A DNA stretch of 64,000 nucleotides from Streptomyces gardneri (GCF_006539185.1 NZ_BJMN01000019.1:123660-187659), one strand, 5' to 3'; positions 25,147 through 34,324 are shown, numbered from the stretch's first letter. Numbers and translations: made by a program. The notes: a model not told the origin generated them from the letters alone.

Positions 25147-26127
25147 ATGTCCCTCGCCCCGTCCGAACGCGCGCCCGCCACCGGGGCCGCGCACGCCACC
25201 GCGACCGGCATTCCCGCCGGTCGCGGCACCCCCCGGCGCACCGGCCGAGCCCGCCAGGGCCGACGCCGCCTGCTGACCCGGGAATCCGTCCCGTACCTGC
25301 TGATCATGCCCGCCGTCCTGGGCTTCGCGATCTTCAAGGCGTACCCGATCGCCGCCTCGTTCTGGATCAGCCTCACCACCGGGAACGGCGACGAGCGTCA
25401 GTTCACCGGGCTCGCCAACTACCGACGCCTCCTCGACGACCCGCTGTTCTGGACGGCGCTGAAGAACACCGCGCTGATCCTCGTCGTGCAGGTGCCGCTG
25501 ATGCTCGGCCTCGCCCTGCTCGTGGCGCTCGGCCTCAACTCCACCAAGGTGTGGCTGCGCCCGCTCTGGCGACTCGGCGTCTTCGTCTCCTCGCTGACCG
25601 GCCTGGTCGCCGCCGGGGTGATGTTCTCGGTCATCCTCAACCGCGACGCGGGACTGCTGAACTGGGTGCTCTCCCTCTTCGGCGTCGACCGGGTCAACTG
25701 GCTCGGCAGCCCCGTCTGGGCCCGCGTCGGCGTCGTCCTCGTCATCACCTGGCACTACACCGGCTACAACGCGGTGATGTACCTCGCCGGCCTCCAGGGC
25801 GTCCCCAAGGAGCTGTACGAGGCCGCGATGGTCGACGGCGCCGGTCCGGTCCGCCGCTTCTTCTCCATCACCCTGCCCCAGCTGCGGCCGATCCTCCTCC
25901 TCACCGTGGTGCTCTCCACCATCGGCACCCTCCAGCTCTTCGACGAGCCGTACGTCCTCACCGGCGGCGGCCCCGACAACGCCACCCTCACGGTCACCAT
26001 GTACCTCTACAACAACGGCTTCAAGTACTTCGACTTCGGCTACGCCTCGGCCCTCGCCTACGCGCTCGCCCTGATCGTGTCCCTCCTCGGCATCCTCCAG
26101 GTCCGCCTGATGGGAGAGCGCCGATGA
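25147..26127 (+). CDS. ABC sugar transporter permease (MalF/UgpA type)
   Basis: 326 aa from ATG 25147, two bases after the binding-protein stop. After a ~45-residue Arg-rich cytoplasmic N-terminus it has six TM helices, and the EAA loop that docks the ATPase is seen as ELYEAAMVDGAGPVRRFFSITLPQLRP (~residues 225-250). It overlaps the second permease by ATGA. Confidence 0.9.
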   Translation: MSLAPSERAPATGAAHATATGIPAGRGTPRRTGRARQGRRRLLTRESVPYLLIMPAVLGFAIFKAYPIAASFWISLTTGNGDERQFTGLANYRRLLDDPLFWTALKNTALILVVQVPLMLGLALLVALGLNSTKVWLRPLWRLGVFVSSLTGLVAAGVMFSVILNRDAGLLNWVLSLFGVDRVNWLGSPVWARVGVVLVITWHYTGYNAVMYLAGLQGVPKELYEAAMVDGAGPVRRFFSITLPQLRPILLLTVVLSTIGTLQLFDEPYVLTGGGPDNATLTVTMYLYNNGFKYFDFGYASALAYALALIVSLLGILQVRLMGERR

Positions 26128-26939
26128 AGCTCCGCGGCACCCTCCTCACCGTGCTCCTCGCCGGCGCCTTCGGGCTCTGCGTCGGACCGTTCTACTGGCT
26201 CGCCATGGCCGCGACCCAGGACAACAAGGACGTCTTCTCCTGGCCGCCGAAACTGCTCCCCGGCGGCCACCTCATGGAGAACCTCCAGGGCCTCCAGGAG
26301 TCCATCGGCCTCACCCGCGTCCTCCTCAACACCCTCCTGGTGGCAGGCCTCCAGACCGTCGGGGCGGTCGTCGTCTCCGTCCTCGCCGGCTACGCCTTCG
26401 CCAAGTTCGACTTCCGCGGCCGCAACCTCTTCTTCGTCCTGCTCCTCAGCACCCTCGTCATCCCCGACACGGTGATGCTGATCCCGATCTTCCAGATGAT
26501 GATGGACCTGGGTCTGATCGACTCCTACGAGTCCGTCATCCTGCCCGGTCTGGTCACCCCGTTCGGCATCTTCCTGATGCGGCAGGCGCTGCGCTCCATG
26601 CCCGACGAACTCCTCGACGCCGCCCGCGTCGACGGCGCCGGCGAACTGCGGGTCCTGTGGCGGATCGTCATCCCGGTCAACCGGCCCATCATCGCGGCGC
26701 TCGCGCTCTTCGTCTTCCTCGGCGGCTGGAACCAGTTCGTCTGGCCACTGATCGCGCTCCGCAGCCCCGAGATGTACACGCTGCCCGTCGCCACCGCCAC
26801 CCTCCAGGGCCTGGCGACCACCAACTACGCGCAGGTCCTGCTGGCCGGCGCCATCGCCGCCATCCCCGTGATGGCCCTCTTCCTCGTCCTGCAACGCCAG
26901 TTCATCTCCGGCCTGCTGGCCGGGGCCACCAAGGAGTGA
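26124..26939 (+). CDS. ABC sugar transporter permease (MalG/UgpE type)
   Basis: 271 aa. Six TM helices, and the EAA loop as ELLDAARVDGAGELRVLWRIVIPVNRP (~residues 155-180). It forms the channel with the preceding permease. It starts by ATGA overlap and ends 5 bases before the alpha-galactosidase start, whose Shine-Dalgarno AAGGAG lies inside this gene's last codons. Confidence 0.9.
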   Translation: MKLRGTLLTVLLAGAFGLCVGPFYWLAMAATQDNKDVFSWPPKLLPGGHLMENLQGLQESIGLTRVLLNTLLVAGLQTVGAVVVSVLAGYAFAKFDFRGRNLFFVLLLSTLVIPDTVMLIPIFQMMMDLGLIDSYESVILPGLVTPFGIFLMRQALRSMPDELLDAARVDGAGELRVLWRIVIPVNRPIIAALALFVFLGGWNQFVWPLIALRSPEMYTLPVATATLQGLATTNYAQVLLAGAIAAIPVMALFLVLQRQFISGLLAGATKE

Positions 26940-26944
26940 CCACC

Positions 26945-28843
26945 GTGACCACCGCACCACCGAACGCCACTCCCGAGGGCGGCACTCCCGAGAACACGGA
27001 GGACACCGCGGTTCCGCAGCCGCCCGTCCCCGCCTGGCGCCCCAACGAGGCGGCCGGGGACCTGCCCGACACCGTCGTCCACCGGCAGGTCGTCACCGGT
27101 CTCCACCACCCCACCGGAGACCCCCTCACCGTCCACCTCACCGGGCTCGGCAGCGACGCGTGGGAGTCCACCGTCACCCTGCCCGAGGACGGCGTGGCCC
27201 TGATCGAGGTCACGGCGACGGAGGCCGTCACCCTCCGCGCCGAATGGCGCGTCCCCTGCGTCGGGGCCACCGCCTACTGGACCCCCGACACCAACGCCTC
27301 CCGCTGGCTGCCGCCCTCCTGGACCGCACCGCGGACCGTCTCGCTCGCCCTGGGCGCGCCCGTCGCCGCCCTCGTCGGCACCCACGACCGCGCCCTGTGC
27401 ACGGCCGCCGCCGGGGAGACCGCCGCGCCCGTACGCGTCGGCGCCGGTGTGGTGGAGGAGAGCGGGGAGTTCGCGTTCACCGTGGAGCAGGAGCTCACCC
27501 CCGGCGGGCCGCCGGCGCGCCTGCGGATCGACCTCAGCGGCCGGCACTTCGCCACCACCCTGCGGGCCGTCACCGACTGGTGGGCCGAGGGCCTGGACCA
27601 CCCCGGCGTCGCCCCCGCGGCGCGGATGCCCGCGTACTCCACCTGGTACAGCCTCCACCAGAACGTCGACGCGGCCGTCGTCGAACACCAGGCCGTCCTC
27701 GCCGCGGGGCTCGGCTGCGAGAGCATCATCGTCGACGACGGCTGGCAGACCGCCGACCGGACCCGCGGCTACGGCCACTGCGGCGACTGGGAGCCCCACA
27801 CGGAGGCCTTCCCCGACCTCGCCGCCCACGTCGCCGAGGTCCACAGGACCGGCCTCGCCTACCTGCTCTGGTACGCGCTGCCGTTCATCGGCCGGCACAA
27901 CGACGCCTGGGACCGCTTCAAGGGCATGATCCTCCGCGAGGTGCCGGAACTGGACGCGGCCGTGCTCGACCCCCGCCACCCCGAGGTCCGCGGCTACCTC
28001 ATCGAGAAGGTCTCCCGCGCCGTCGAGGAGTGGGGCATGGACGGCGTGAAGCTCGACTTCATCGACCTCTTCGCCCGCGCCGACCCGCCGCCCGCGCCGG
28101 CCGGCGCGGACCACGACACCGTCCACGAAGGCGTACGCCGACTCCTCGCCGACCTCGACGCCCGGCTGCGCCGCACCCGGCCCGACGTGATCGTCGAGCA
28201 CCGCCAGCCGTACGTCAGCCCCGGTCTCTGGCCGTACGCCACCATGGTCCGCACCGTCGACTGCCCGCTCAGCCCCGCCGAGAACCGCCAGCGCATCGTC
28301 GACTGCCGGCTCACCGCGGGACCGCTCGCCGTCCACGCCGACATGATCATGTGGAACTCCGCCGAGACGCCCGAGTCCGTGGCCGTCCACCTCGTCAACG
28401 CCCTCTTCTCGGTGCCGCAGATCTCCGTCGACCTCGCCGCACAGACCCCCGACCAGCTCGCTGCCCTGGGCTTCTGGCTCGGCGTCTTCCGCCGCCACGC
28501 CGACGTCCTCCAGCTCGGCAGCCTCGAACCCTCCCGCCCGGACCTCGGCTACCCCCAGGTCCGCGCCGGCGACGACCGCACCACGATCGTCGCCCGCTAC
28601 GCGCCGCTCCCGGTCGCCCTCCCGGACCGGGACGCCACGGACGGCCCGGGGACCCTGCTCGTCGCCAACGCGGACGGCGACCCCGTGGTGCTCCTGACGA
28701 CCGGGCGGCCGGAACGGGCCCTCGCCCGCGTCCAGGACTGCCGTGGTGAGATCCTGTCCGAGACCGTGCTCGATCTCGTCGCCGGGGTGAACCCGGTGAC
28801 CGTGCCGACCGGCGGCCTGCTCACCCTGACCCGCGAGCACTGA
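26945..28843 (+). CDS. GH36-like alpha-galactosidase (intracellular)
   Basis: 632 aa from GTG 26945, with AAGGAG 9 bases upstream. An N-terminal beta-sandwich (~50-210) precedes a TIM barrel with the melibiase motifs SIIVDDGWQ (~260-268), MDGVKLDFIDLF (nucleophile D371) and RTVDCPLSPAENRQR, where D439 is the probable acid/base. There is no signal peptide, so it should act on an imported galactoside. Being last in the ABC operon, it gives the system its likely job: uptake and cleavage of an alpha-galactoside. It is shorter than and divergent from the second GH36 enzyme at 41-43 kb. Confidence 0.85.
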   Translation: MTTAPPNATPEGGTPENTEDTAVPQPPVPAWRPNEAAGDLPDTVVHRQVVTGLHHPTGDPLTVHLTGLGSDAWESTVTLPEDGVALIEVTATEAVTLRAEWRVPCVGATAYWTPDTNASRWLPPSWTAPRTVSLALGAPVAALVGTHDRALCTAAAGETAAPVRVGAGVVEESGEFAFTVEQELTPGGPPARLRIDLSGRHFATTLRAVTDWWAEGLDHPGVAPAARMPAYSTWYSLHQNVDAAVVEHQAVLAAGLGCESIIVDDGWQTADRTRGYGHCGDWEPHTEAFPDLAAHVAEVHRTGLAYLLWYALPFIGRHNDAWDRFKGMILREVPELDAAVLDPRHPEVRGYLIEKVSRAVEEWGMDGVKLDFIDLFARADPPPAPAGADHDTVHEGVRRLLADLDARLRRTRPDVIVEHRQPYVSPGLWPYATMVRTVDCPLSPAENRQRIVDCRLTAGPLAVHADMIMWNSAETPESVAVHLVNALFSVPQISVDLAAQTPDQLAALGFWLGVFRRHADVLQLGSLEPSRPDLGYPQVRAGDDRTTIVARYAPLPVALPDRDATDGPGTLLVANADGDPVVLLTTGRPERALARVQDCRGEILSETVLDLVAGVNPVTVPTGGLLTLTREH

Positions 28844-28847
28844 CGAC

Positions 28848-28879
28848 CGGCGGGCCGGGGCGGCCGCCCCGGCCCGCCG
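28848..28879 (+). terminator. Perfect 32-bp palindrome after the alpha-galactosidase gene
   Basis: Sixteen bases (28848-28863) are followed directly by their reverse complement (28864-28879), four bases after the stop. It probably terminates or attenuates transcription before the lacI-type gene 21 bases further on. Confidence 0.7.
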
Positions 28880-28900
28880 ACCACCGCACACAGAGGAACG

Positions 28901-29929
28901 ATGACCGCTCGACAGGTGACCATCGAGGACGTCGCGCGCACGGCGGGCGTCTCCCGCCAGACCGTCTCGAACGCCCTCAACGCCCCCCACCGGCTCCGCG
29001 CCACCACCCTCGCCCGGGTCACCGCCGCCATCGACGAACTCGGCTACCAGCCCGACCAGTCCGCCCGCAGCCTGCGCACCGGCACCCGCAAGGTCATCGG
29101 CTATCCCGCACCTGCCGACAACCCCGCCGACCCCAACCCCCTCATGGGCGGCTTCCTCCAGGCGCTCGTGAGCGCCGCCGACGCCGTCGGCCACCGCATC
29201 CTGCTGTTCCGCTGCGACCCCGAGCACGGCGCCGACGCTGTCGCCAAGTCCTTCAACGGGCTGATCGCGGCCCGCCAGGTCGACGGGTTCATCCTCTCCG
29301 ACGTCATCCACGACGACCCCCGCGTCGACGTCCTCGCCGAGGCCGGCTTCCCGTTCGCCGCCTTCGGCCGCACCGCCCCCGGCCGACCGCAGAACTGGGT
29401 CGACATCGACTCGGCCGCCGCCGTCGCCGCCCTCGTCGGCCGCCTCCTCGACCAGGGCCACCGCCGGATCTGCTACGTCAACTCCGCCGCCTCCCTGCCC
29501 TGGCTCGCCGACCGCCGGGTCGGCCTGCTCCAGGCCGCGGCCGCCGCGCCCGAAGGCGCCTTCGAGGTCGGCGTCCCCGGCGACGACCCGGCCGCGCTCT
29601 CCCACGCCGTCCAGCGCCTGCTCGTCGGCCCCGACCGCCCGACGGCCCTGGTCTGCGCGACCGACTGGCTCGCCCTGACCGCCTACCAGGCCGTCCGCAC
29701 CGCCGGTCTCAGGGTCGGCGCCGACGTCGCCGTCACGGGCTTCAACGACCTGCCGCTCTGTACGGTGCTCCAGCCCGCCCTCACCAGCGTGCGGCTGCCG
29801 CTGTCCGGCATCGCCCACGCCCTCGTCGACCGGCTGATCACCGCCGTCGAGGACCCCGCCGCCACCCCGACGAGCGGCCTGCTGCTCCCGGCGGAGCCGG
29901 TCGTACGCGGCAGCACGCCGGAGCGGTAG
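28901..29929 (+). CDS. LacI-family transcriptional regulator
   Basis: 342 aa. LacI helix-turn-helix and hinge at residues 6-60 (VTIEDVARTAGVSRQTVSNALNAPHRL), then a periplasmic-binding-like effector domain (VDGFILSDVIHDDPRV, RTAGLRVGADVAVTGFNDLP). It is placed downstream of and in line with the sugar operon, so it is the likely repressor of that operon, acting on the TTGAACGATCAA site at 22599, with an imported galactoside as inducer. The role is inferred from position and family. Confidence 0.9.
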   Translation: MTARQVTIEDVARTAGVSRQTVSNALNAPHRLRATTLARVTAAIDELGYQPDQSARSLRTGTRKVIGYPAPADNPADPNPLMGGFLQALVSAADAVGHRILLFRCDPEHGADAVAKSFNGLIAARQVDGFILSDVIHDDPRVDVLAEAGFPFAAFGRTAPGRPQNWVDIDSAAAVAALVGRLLDQGHRRICYVNSAASLPWLADRRVGLLQAAAAAPEGAFEVGVPGDDPAALSHAVQRLLVGPDRPTALVCATDWLALTAYQAVRTAGLRVGADVAVTGFNDLPLCTVLQPALTSVRLPLSGIAHALVDRLITAVEDPAATPTSGLLLPAEPVVRGSTPER

Positions 29930-29936
29930 GCGCGCC

Positions 29937-29956
29937 CTCCCCGGGGCTTCGGGGAG
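29937..29956. terminator. Short hairpin between convergent genes
   Basis: 7-bp stem (29937-29943 with 29950-29956) and a 6-base loop in the 31-base gap between the lacI-type gene and the convergent amidohydrolase gene. Confidence 0.5.
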
Positions 29957-29960
29957 AGCC

Positions 29961-30728
29961 CTACCGGTTCGTGGCCGTGCCGGGGAGGCGGTAGAACGCG
30001 GCGGCGTTGTCCCACAGCACGGCGTCGAGGTGTTCCTCGCCGACGGTCCGGGCGACGAGGGCGAGGTCGTCGTCGGCGAACGGGCGGCGGGCCCGGGTGG
30101 ACGGCAGATCGGTGCCGACCATGAGGGCGGTGGGATCGGTCTTCAGGACGGCGGTCATGGCCTCGGCGGGGTCGAGGTCGACCCGCCCGAACCCCGTGGC
30201 CTTGACCTTGACCCCCCGCTCGACCAGGGCGAGCAGGTGGGGGAGTCCGTCGCGGTGCAGACCGAGGTGGTCGATGCTCACGGCGGGCAGCGCGGCCAGG
30301 GCGGTGGCCAGGTCCGGCAGGTCACGGGCGTCGATGTAGAGCTCCGTGTGCCAGCCGGCGACGTCGTGGACGCGACGGGCGAGGCGGTCCAGCTGGTCGA
30401 GCGTGGCCGATCCGCCGCGGCGGACGTTGAAGCGGACCGCGCGCACCCCCGCCGCGTCGAGGCCGACGATCTCCTCGTCCGTCACGCTCGCCGGCACCTG
30501 CGTGACACCGACGAAGGAGGGGCCGAGCGCGGCCAGCGCGTCGCGGAGGTACTCCTGGTCGAAGCCCTGGAAGGAACCCGAGACGACCGCGCCGCCGCGG
30601 ACGTCGAGCCCGGAGACGCGCTCGCGGTACTGCCCGACGGTGAAGGCCGGCGGCAGATAGCCGTCGTTCTCGATCAGGGGGAAGCGCGGGTCGACGATGT
30701 GGAGGTGGGCGTCGAAGACGGGGTGCAT
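29961..30728 (-). CDS. Amidohydrolase-family (TIM-barrel) hydrolase
   Basis: 255 aa from ATG 30728. It begins with the metal-site motif FDAHLHI (~residues 5-11) and has the later elements YIDARDLPDLATAL, VSIDHLGLH (metal/catalytic His), VKATGFGRVD and GTDLPSTRARRPF (catalytic Asp). This pattern fits the lactonase/2-pyrone-4,6-dicarboxylate-hydrolase-like branch of amidohydrolases. The substrate is unknown. Its start is only ~70 bases from the divergent kinase-MFS gene. Confidence 0.82.
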   Translation of the reverse strand: MHPVFDAHLHIVDPRFPLIENDGYLPPAFTVGQYRERVSGLDVRGGAVVSGSFQGFDQEYLRDALAALGPSFVGVTQVPASVTDEEIVGLDAAGVRAVRFNVRRGGSATLDQLDRLARRVHDVAGWHTELYIDARDLPDLATALAALPAVSIDHLGLHRDGLPHLLALVERGVKVKATGFGRVDLDPAEAMTAVLKTDPTALMVGTDLPSTRARRPFADDDLALVARTVGEEHLDAVLWDNAAAFYRLPGTATNR

Positions 30729-30789
30729 ACGAGTCTTCCGTCCTTCGGTCGTTCGCGGTGATCCCGTGCCGGGCGGAGGTCGGCTCAAC

Positions 30790-30801
30790 TATGTTACCGA
30801 C
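30790..30801 (+). promoter_or_regulatory. Probable -10 of a leaderless promoter for the kinase-MFS gene
   Basis: TATGTT (30790-30795) ends six bases before the GTG start at 30802, the spacing expected if transcription begins at the start codon. No Shine-Dalgarno site lies at a usable distance (GGAGG at 30775 is too far). The -35 is weak. Confidence 0.5.
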
Positions 30802-33369
30802 GTGGAACAGTTGATCGCGGAAGACCCGACACGCATAGGCCCGTACCGCCTCATCGGCCGCCTGGGGGCGGGTGGCATGGGGCTGGTGTACCTCGGAAGG
30901 TCGGAGGGCGGGCGGACGGTCGCCGTGAAGGTGGTGCAGGCCGAGCACGCCCAACACCCCGAGTTCCGCAGGCGTTTCGCGCGCGAGGTGGAGGCGGCGC
31001 GTCGGGTGGGAGGGGAGTGGACCGCGGCGGTCCTGGACGCCGACACCGAGGCGGTCGTGCCGTGGGTGGCCACCCAGTACATCCCCGGACCCGACCTGAC
31101 CACCGTGGTCGCCCGGGACTTCGGGCCGCTGCCCGAGCGCTCGGTCCGTGTTCTCGCGCACCGGCTCGCGGTCGCCCTGCGGTCCGTGCACGCGGCGGGT
31201 CTGATCCACCGGGACCTCAAACCGTCCAACGTCCTCGTGACGGTCGACGGGCCGCGTGTGATCGACTTCGGCATCGCGCGGGCCATGGACAGCCTCGCCG
31301 GGGACAGCCTTCACACCCGTACGGGCATGCTGATCGGCTCTCCCGGCTTCATGTCGCCCGAGCAGGTCCGCGGACTCGAACTCACCCCGGCCAGCGATGT
31401 GTTCTGCCTGGGCGCCGTCCTCGTGTACGCCGCCACGGGCCGTCTCCTCTTCGGCGCGTCGGAGACCGGGCTGAACGCGCACCTCTTCCGCGTCGCGGAG
31501 GAGGAACCCGACCTGACGGGCGTACCGGAGTCGCTCGTCGGCCTCGTGCGCGCGTGCCTGGACAAGGATCCGACGCGGCGGCCGACGCCCCTCGACGTGG
31601 CCGCCCGCACGGAGCCGGACGGCGCCGACGAGTGGCTGCCGGGCTCTGTCCTCGCGCAACTCGGGCGCCGTGCGGCGCAGTTGCTCGACTTCGCCCCGGA
31701 TCCGCGGATCCCGGCCCAGGCGCAGCCCGCCGCACCCCACGGACTGCCGCAGCCGCCTGCCTACACGCCCACCACTCCCGTGGACAACCTCCCGCCGCCG
31801 CCGGGGTTCGGGCCGCCCGCGGATCTCGTGCCGGGAGCCTGGGCGCCTCCCGCGTTTCCGACCGTCGCGTCCGGCCCGGCCCCCGGACGGTGGTGGGGAC
31901 TCACCGCCGCGGTCCTTGCCCAGGTCGCGGTGGTGATCGGCGCGGCGACCATGACCGCGGCCGCACCCGTCATCCAGCACGACCTGGGTCTGGCCGTCGA
32001 CGCCCTCCTGGCGATGTTCCTCGCCTACGGACTGGCGTTCGGCGGACTGCTGCTGCTCGGCGGTCACCTCGCCGATCTCCTGGGCCGCAAACGGACGTTG
32101 CTCGTCGGCCTGGCCGGATTCGCCGCCGCCGCCGCGCTCGCCGGCTCGGTCCCCAGCGCCGCCTTGCTCATCGGGGCCCACGCCCTGCAAGGCGCGTTCG
32201 CCGCGCTGCTCTCGACGGCCGCCCTGGCGCTGGTGAGCGGGGGGTTCACCGAACCGAAGGAACGCGGCAGGGCCTTGGGGATCTACGCCGTGCTCGTCGG
32301 CGGCGAGCTGGCGATCGGGGTGTTCGCGAGCGCCTGGCTGGTCGACGTCATGGGCTGGCGCATGTGCCTGTACGCCGTCTCCGCGCTCGCGGGGGTGGCG
32401 GCCCTCGTCGGGAGCCAGGTGGCGCGCGACCCCGCGGCCCGCATCCGTCCCGACGTACCGGGCCTGCTGCTCGGCACCGGCGGGCTCGCCGCTCTCGTCT
32501 ACGGCCTCGACAGGGCCGCGGGCGACGACGGCTGGACCGACCCCCTGGCCCTGGCCCTCCTCGTGGTCGGCACCGCGCTGTTCCTGGCCTTCCTGTGGTG
32601 GCAGACCCGGACCGGCACCCCTCTCGTCCCGGCGTACGCGATCAAGGACCGTCAGCGCGTCGGCTCCCGCCTCGCCCTGTCCCTCGTGAGCATGGGGACG
32701 TTGACCATGATCCTCGTCCTGCACCCGTACCTGATGGTCGGGCTCGCCTTCGCCGGCCCGGCCGGTACCGGCCTGGCCCTGCTGCCCATGGCCGGCGCGC
32801 TCCTGGTCGGCTCCACGCAGATCTCCGCCCGCCTCCAGCACCGGCTGGCACCCCGCCTGCTGGTCGTCCCGGGGCTGCTGCTCGCATCGGCGGGAGTGGC
32901 ACTCCTGGCCCTGCTCGACGGCGACAGCACGTACGCCGGAATCGTCCTGCCCGGCCTTCTCCTCGTCGGTCTCGGTCTCGGTGTGGCCCTGGTGCCGCTC
33001 CTCGCGACCGCGACGGGCGGGGCGGCCCCGGAGTACTCGGGTGGGACCGCGGCGATGGCCCTCACCGCCCACAACCTGGGCGCCCGGATCGCCGCACCGA
33101 TGACCGCCGGCATCCTCAGCTGGGTCATCTCGGCCCGGCTGGACGGCATTGCGAACGTTCCGGAGGGGTTGGTCGAAGCGGTGAAGGACGGGTTCCTGCT
33201 CGGCGGGCAGGGCCTGCCGGATTCGCTGTCGGACGTGGTCGCGCAGACGGACGCGGCCGTCCTCGGCGGCTACTCCGTCACCCTGTGGTGCGGGGCCGGC
33301 CTCATGCTCCTCGCGAGCCTCCTCGCGGGACTGCTGATCACGGCGCCGACGCCCGAGCGGGTCCGCTAG
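30802..33369 (+). CDS. Ser/Thr protein kinase fused to a DHA2-type MFS transporter
   Basis: 855 aa in one uninterrupted frame from GTG 30802. Residues ~14-280 are a complete Hanks-type kinase: Gly loop GRLGAGGMG, VAVK (K43), HRDLKPSN (D138), DFG (155-157) and MSPEQV. A Pro-rich linker (~300-362) leads to ~490 residues with about 14 hydrophobic helices and MFS motif A GGHLADLLGRKR (421-432), the QacA/EmrB-like drug-efflux class. There is no PASTA or other sensor domain. A kinase joined directly to an efflux pump suggests phosphorylation-controlled export. Function and substrate are unknown. The same third-position GC bias runs through both halves and the linker, which argues against an assembly join. 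Confidence 0.85.
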   Translation: MEQLIAEDPTRIGPYRLIGRLGAGGMGLVYLGRSEGGRTVAVKVVQAEHAQHPEFRRRFAREVEAARRVGGEWTAAVLDADTEAVVPWVATQYIPGPDLTTVVARDFGPLPERSVRVLAHRLAVALRSVHAAGLIHRDLKPSNVLVTVDGPRVIDFGIARAMDSLAGDSLHTRTGMLIGSPGFMSPEQVRGLELTPASDVFCLGAVLVYAATGRLLFGASETGLNAHLFRVAEEEPDLTGVPESLVGLVRACLDKDPTRRPTPLDVAARTEPDGADEWLPGSVLAQLGRRAAQLLDFAPDPRIPAQAQPAAPHGLPQPPAYTPTTPVDNLPPPPGFGPPADLVPGAWAPPAFPTVASGPAPGRWWGLTAAVLAQVAVVIGAATMTAAAPVIQHDLGLAVDALLAMFLAYGLAFGGLLLLGGHLADLLGRKRTLLVGLAGFAAAAALAGSVPSAALLIGAHALQGAFAALLSTAALALVSGGFTEPKERGRALGIYAVLVGGELAIGVFASAWLVDVMGWRMCLYAVSALAGVAALVGSQVARDPAARIRPDVPGLLLGTGGLAALVYGLDRAAGDDGWTDPLALALLVVGTALFLAFLWWQTRTGTPLVPAYAIKDRQRVGSRLALSLVSMGTLTMILVLHPYLMVGLAFAGPAGTGLALLPMAGALLVGSTQISARLQHRLAPRLLVVPGLLLASAGVALLALLDGDSTYAGIVLPGLLLVGLGLGVALVPLLATATGGAAPEYSGGTAAMALTAHNLGARIAAPMTAGILSWVISARLDGIANVPEGLVEAVKDGFLLGGQGLPDSLSDVVAQTDAAVLGGYSVTLWCGAGLMLLASLLAGLLITAPTPERVR

Positions 33370-33387
33370 CTGCGGTTCGGCGGTGGG

Positions 33388-34059
33388 TCACCCGACGGGG
33401 TGGCCCCCGCTGTCCGTGTGGCCCGCCTGGCTGGAGAACTTGTTCAGGAAGACGTCGTACTTCCCGTCGTCGCGCCGGGCGAGCGTCGCGCCGTCCTGCC
33501 AGATCCCGTTCTCCGGCCACCACTGCGAGCCCGCCGGATCACCCTGGTTCTGGTGGATGTTGTGCATGCCGAGGTCGCCTTCGGGATCGTCGGTGAACGG
33601 CTCGCCGAAGACGAGGACCCGCTGCCCCGGCACCAGCACCGCCTCCAGCGCGGCGGCGGCGTCGATGTTGGACCCGGCGTGCCACGGTCGCGAACCGAGC
33701 AGGTCCAGGAGCTCCTGGAGCCAGGTGGGCGGGCGGCGCTGGAAGAGGACTCCCGTACGGTCCGTCAGCTCCGGGTGGCGCAGATAGTCCAGGGCGCCGG
33801 AGTCGGGTGCGGAGGCGAGCTCGTGATAGCCCGGGGCGAGCGCCGCGGCCGGGCCGAGGGCGGCGGCGTCCACGGTGAAGCTCTTCCACTGCACGCCCAC
33901 GTTGGACTTGTGGCTGTCGACGTCGACGGCGCAGTGGTAGCGCCCGTAGGGGGCGTCCACCTCCAGGTTGATGTGGAACCAGCGGCCCTGGTTGTCGGGC
34001 TGGTCGCGGAAGTGGCGGTGGAGGGTTCCCGCGAGCACACCGTAGTGAGCGAAAGGCAT
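33388..34059 (-). CDS. YukJ-like DUF2278 protein
   Basis: 223 aa from ATG 34059. It begins AHYGVLAGTLHRHFRD and carries the family blocks WFHINLEVDAPYGRYHCAVDV, VFGEPFTDDPEGDLGMHNIHQNQGDP and WWPENGIWQDGATL. Members occur widely in bacteria with no proven function; the conserved His/Asp/Asn cluster near residue 175 suggests a metal or ligand site. It converges on the kinase-MFS gene with an 18-base gap. Confidence 0.82.
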   Translation of the reverse strand: MPFAHYGVLAGTLHRHFRDQPDNQGRWFHINLEVDAPYGRYHCAVDVDSHKSNVGVQWKSFTVDAAALGPAAALAPGYHELASAPDSGALDYLRHPELTDRTGVLFQRRPPTWLQELLDLLGSRPWHAGSNIDAAAALEAVLVPGQRVLVFGEPFTDDPEGDLGMHNIHQNQGDPAGSQWWPENGIWQDGATLARRDDGKYDVFLNKFSSQAGHTDSGGHPVG

Positions 34060-34236
34060 ACCGCCAGTGAAGCACTCTCCGTCACGTCCCGCAGCACGTC
34101 CATGACGTGGAGTAATCGGACGGTTGTGTGGCCGCACGGCTCTGACCACGGGAAACGTGGGTGAAGAGCACTCCGAAGTGCTGGTAGATTGATCTCTGTC
34201 GCCGCAGGGGTCACTCCGCGTCACGACACTCACCTG

Positions 34237-34324
34237 GTCCAAGTGGCGGAATGGCAGACGCGCTAGCTTGAGGTGCTAGTGCCCTTTATCGGGCGTGGGG
34301 GTTCAAGTCCCCCCTTGGACACCA
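34237..34324 (+). tRNA. tRNA-Leu (anticodon GAG), CCA encoded
   Basis: Cloverleaf read by eye: acceptor stem 34237-34243 with 34314-34320; D arm; anticodon stem ctagc/gctag (34263-34267, 34275-34279) around the loop TTGAGGT, with GAG at 34270-34272; a long class II variable arm (gccc/gggc) as required for leucine; T arm ggggg/ccccc with TTCAAGT; discriminator A at 34321; CCA at 34322-34324. It reads the codons CUC and CUU. Confidence 0.96.

Noticed and set aside
26825..29818. A 997-codon minus-strand frame opposite the alpha-galactosidase and LacI genes
   Set aside because: Antisense shadow with Gly/Val/Asp-rich low-complexity product and no domain.
30322..33072. A 916-codon minus-strand frame opposite the kinase-MFS gene
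   Set aside because: Composed of repetitive charged residues with no motif; the plus-strand frame carries complete kinase and MFS signatures.
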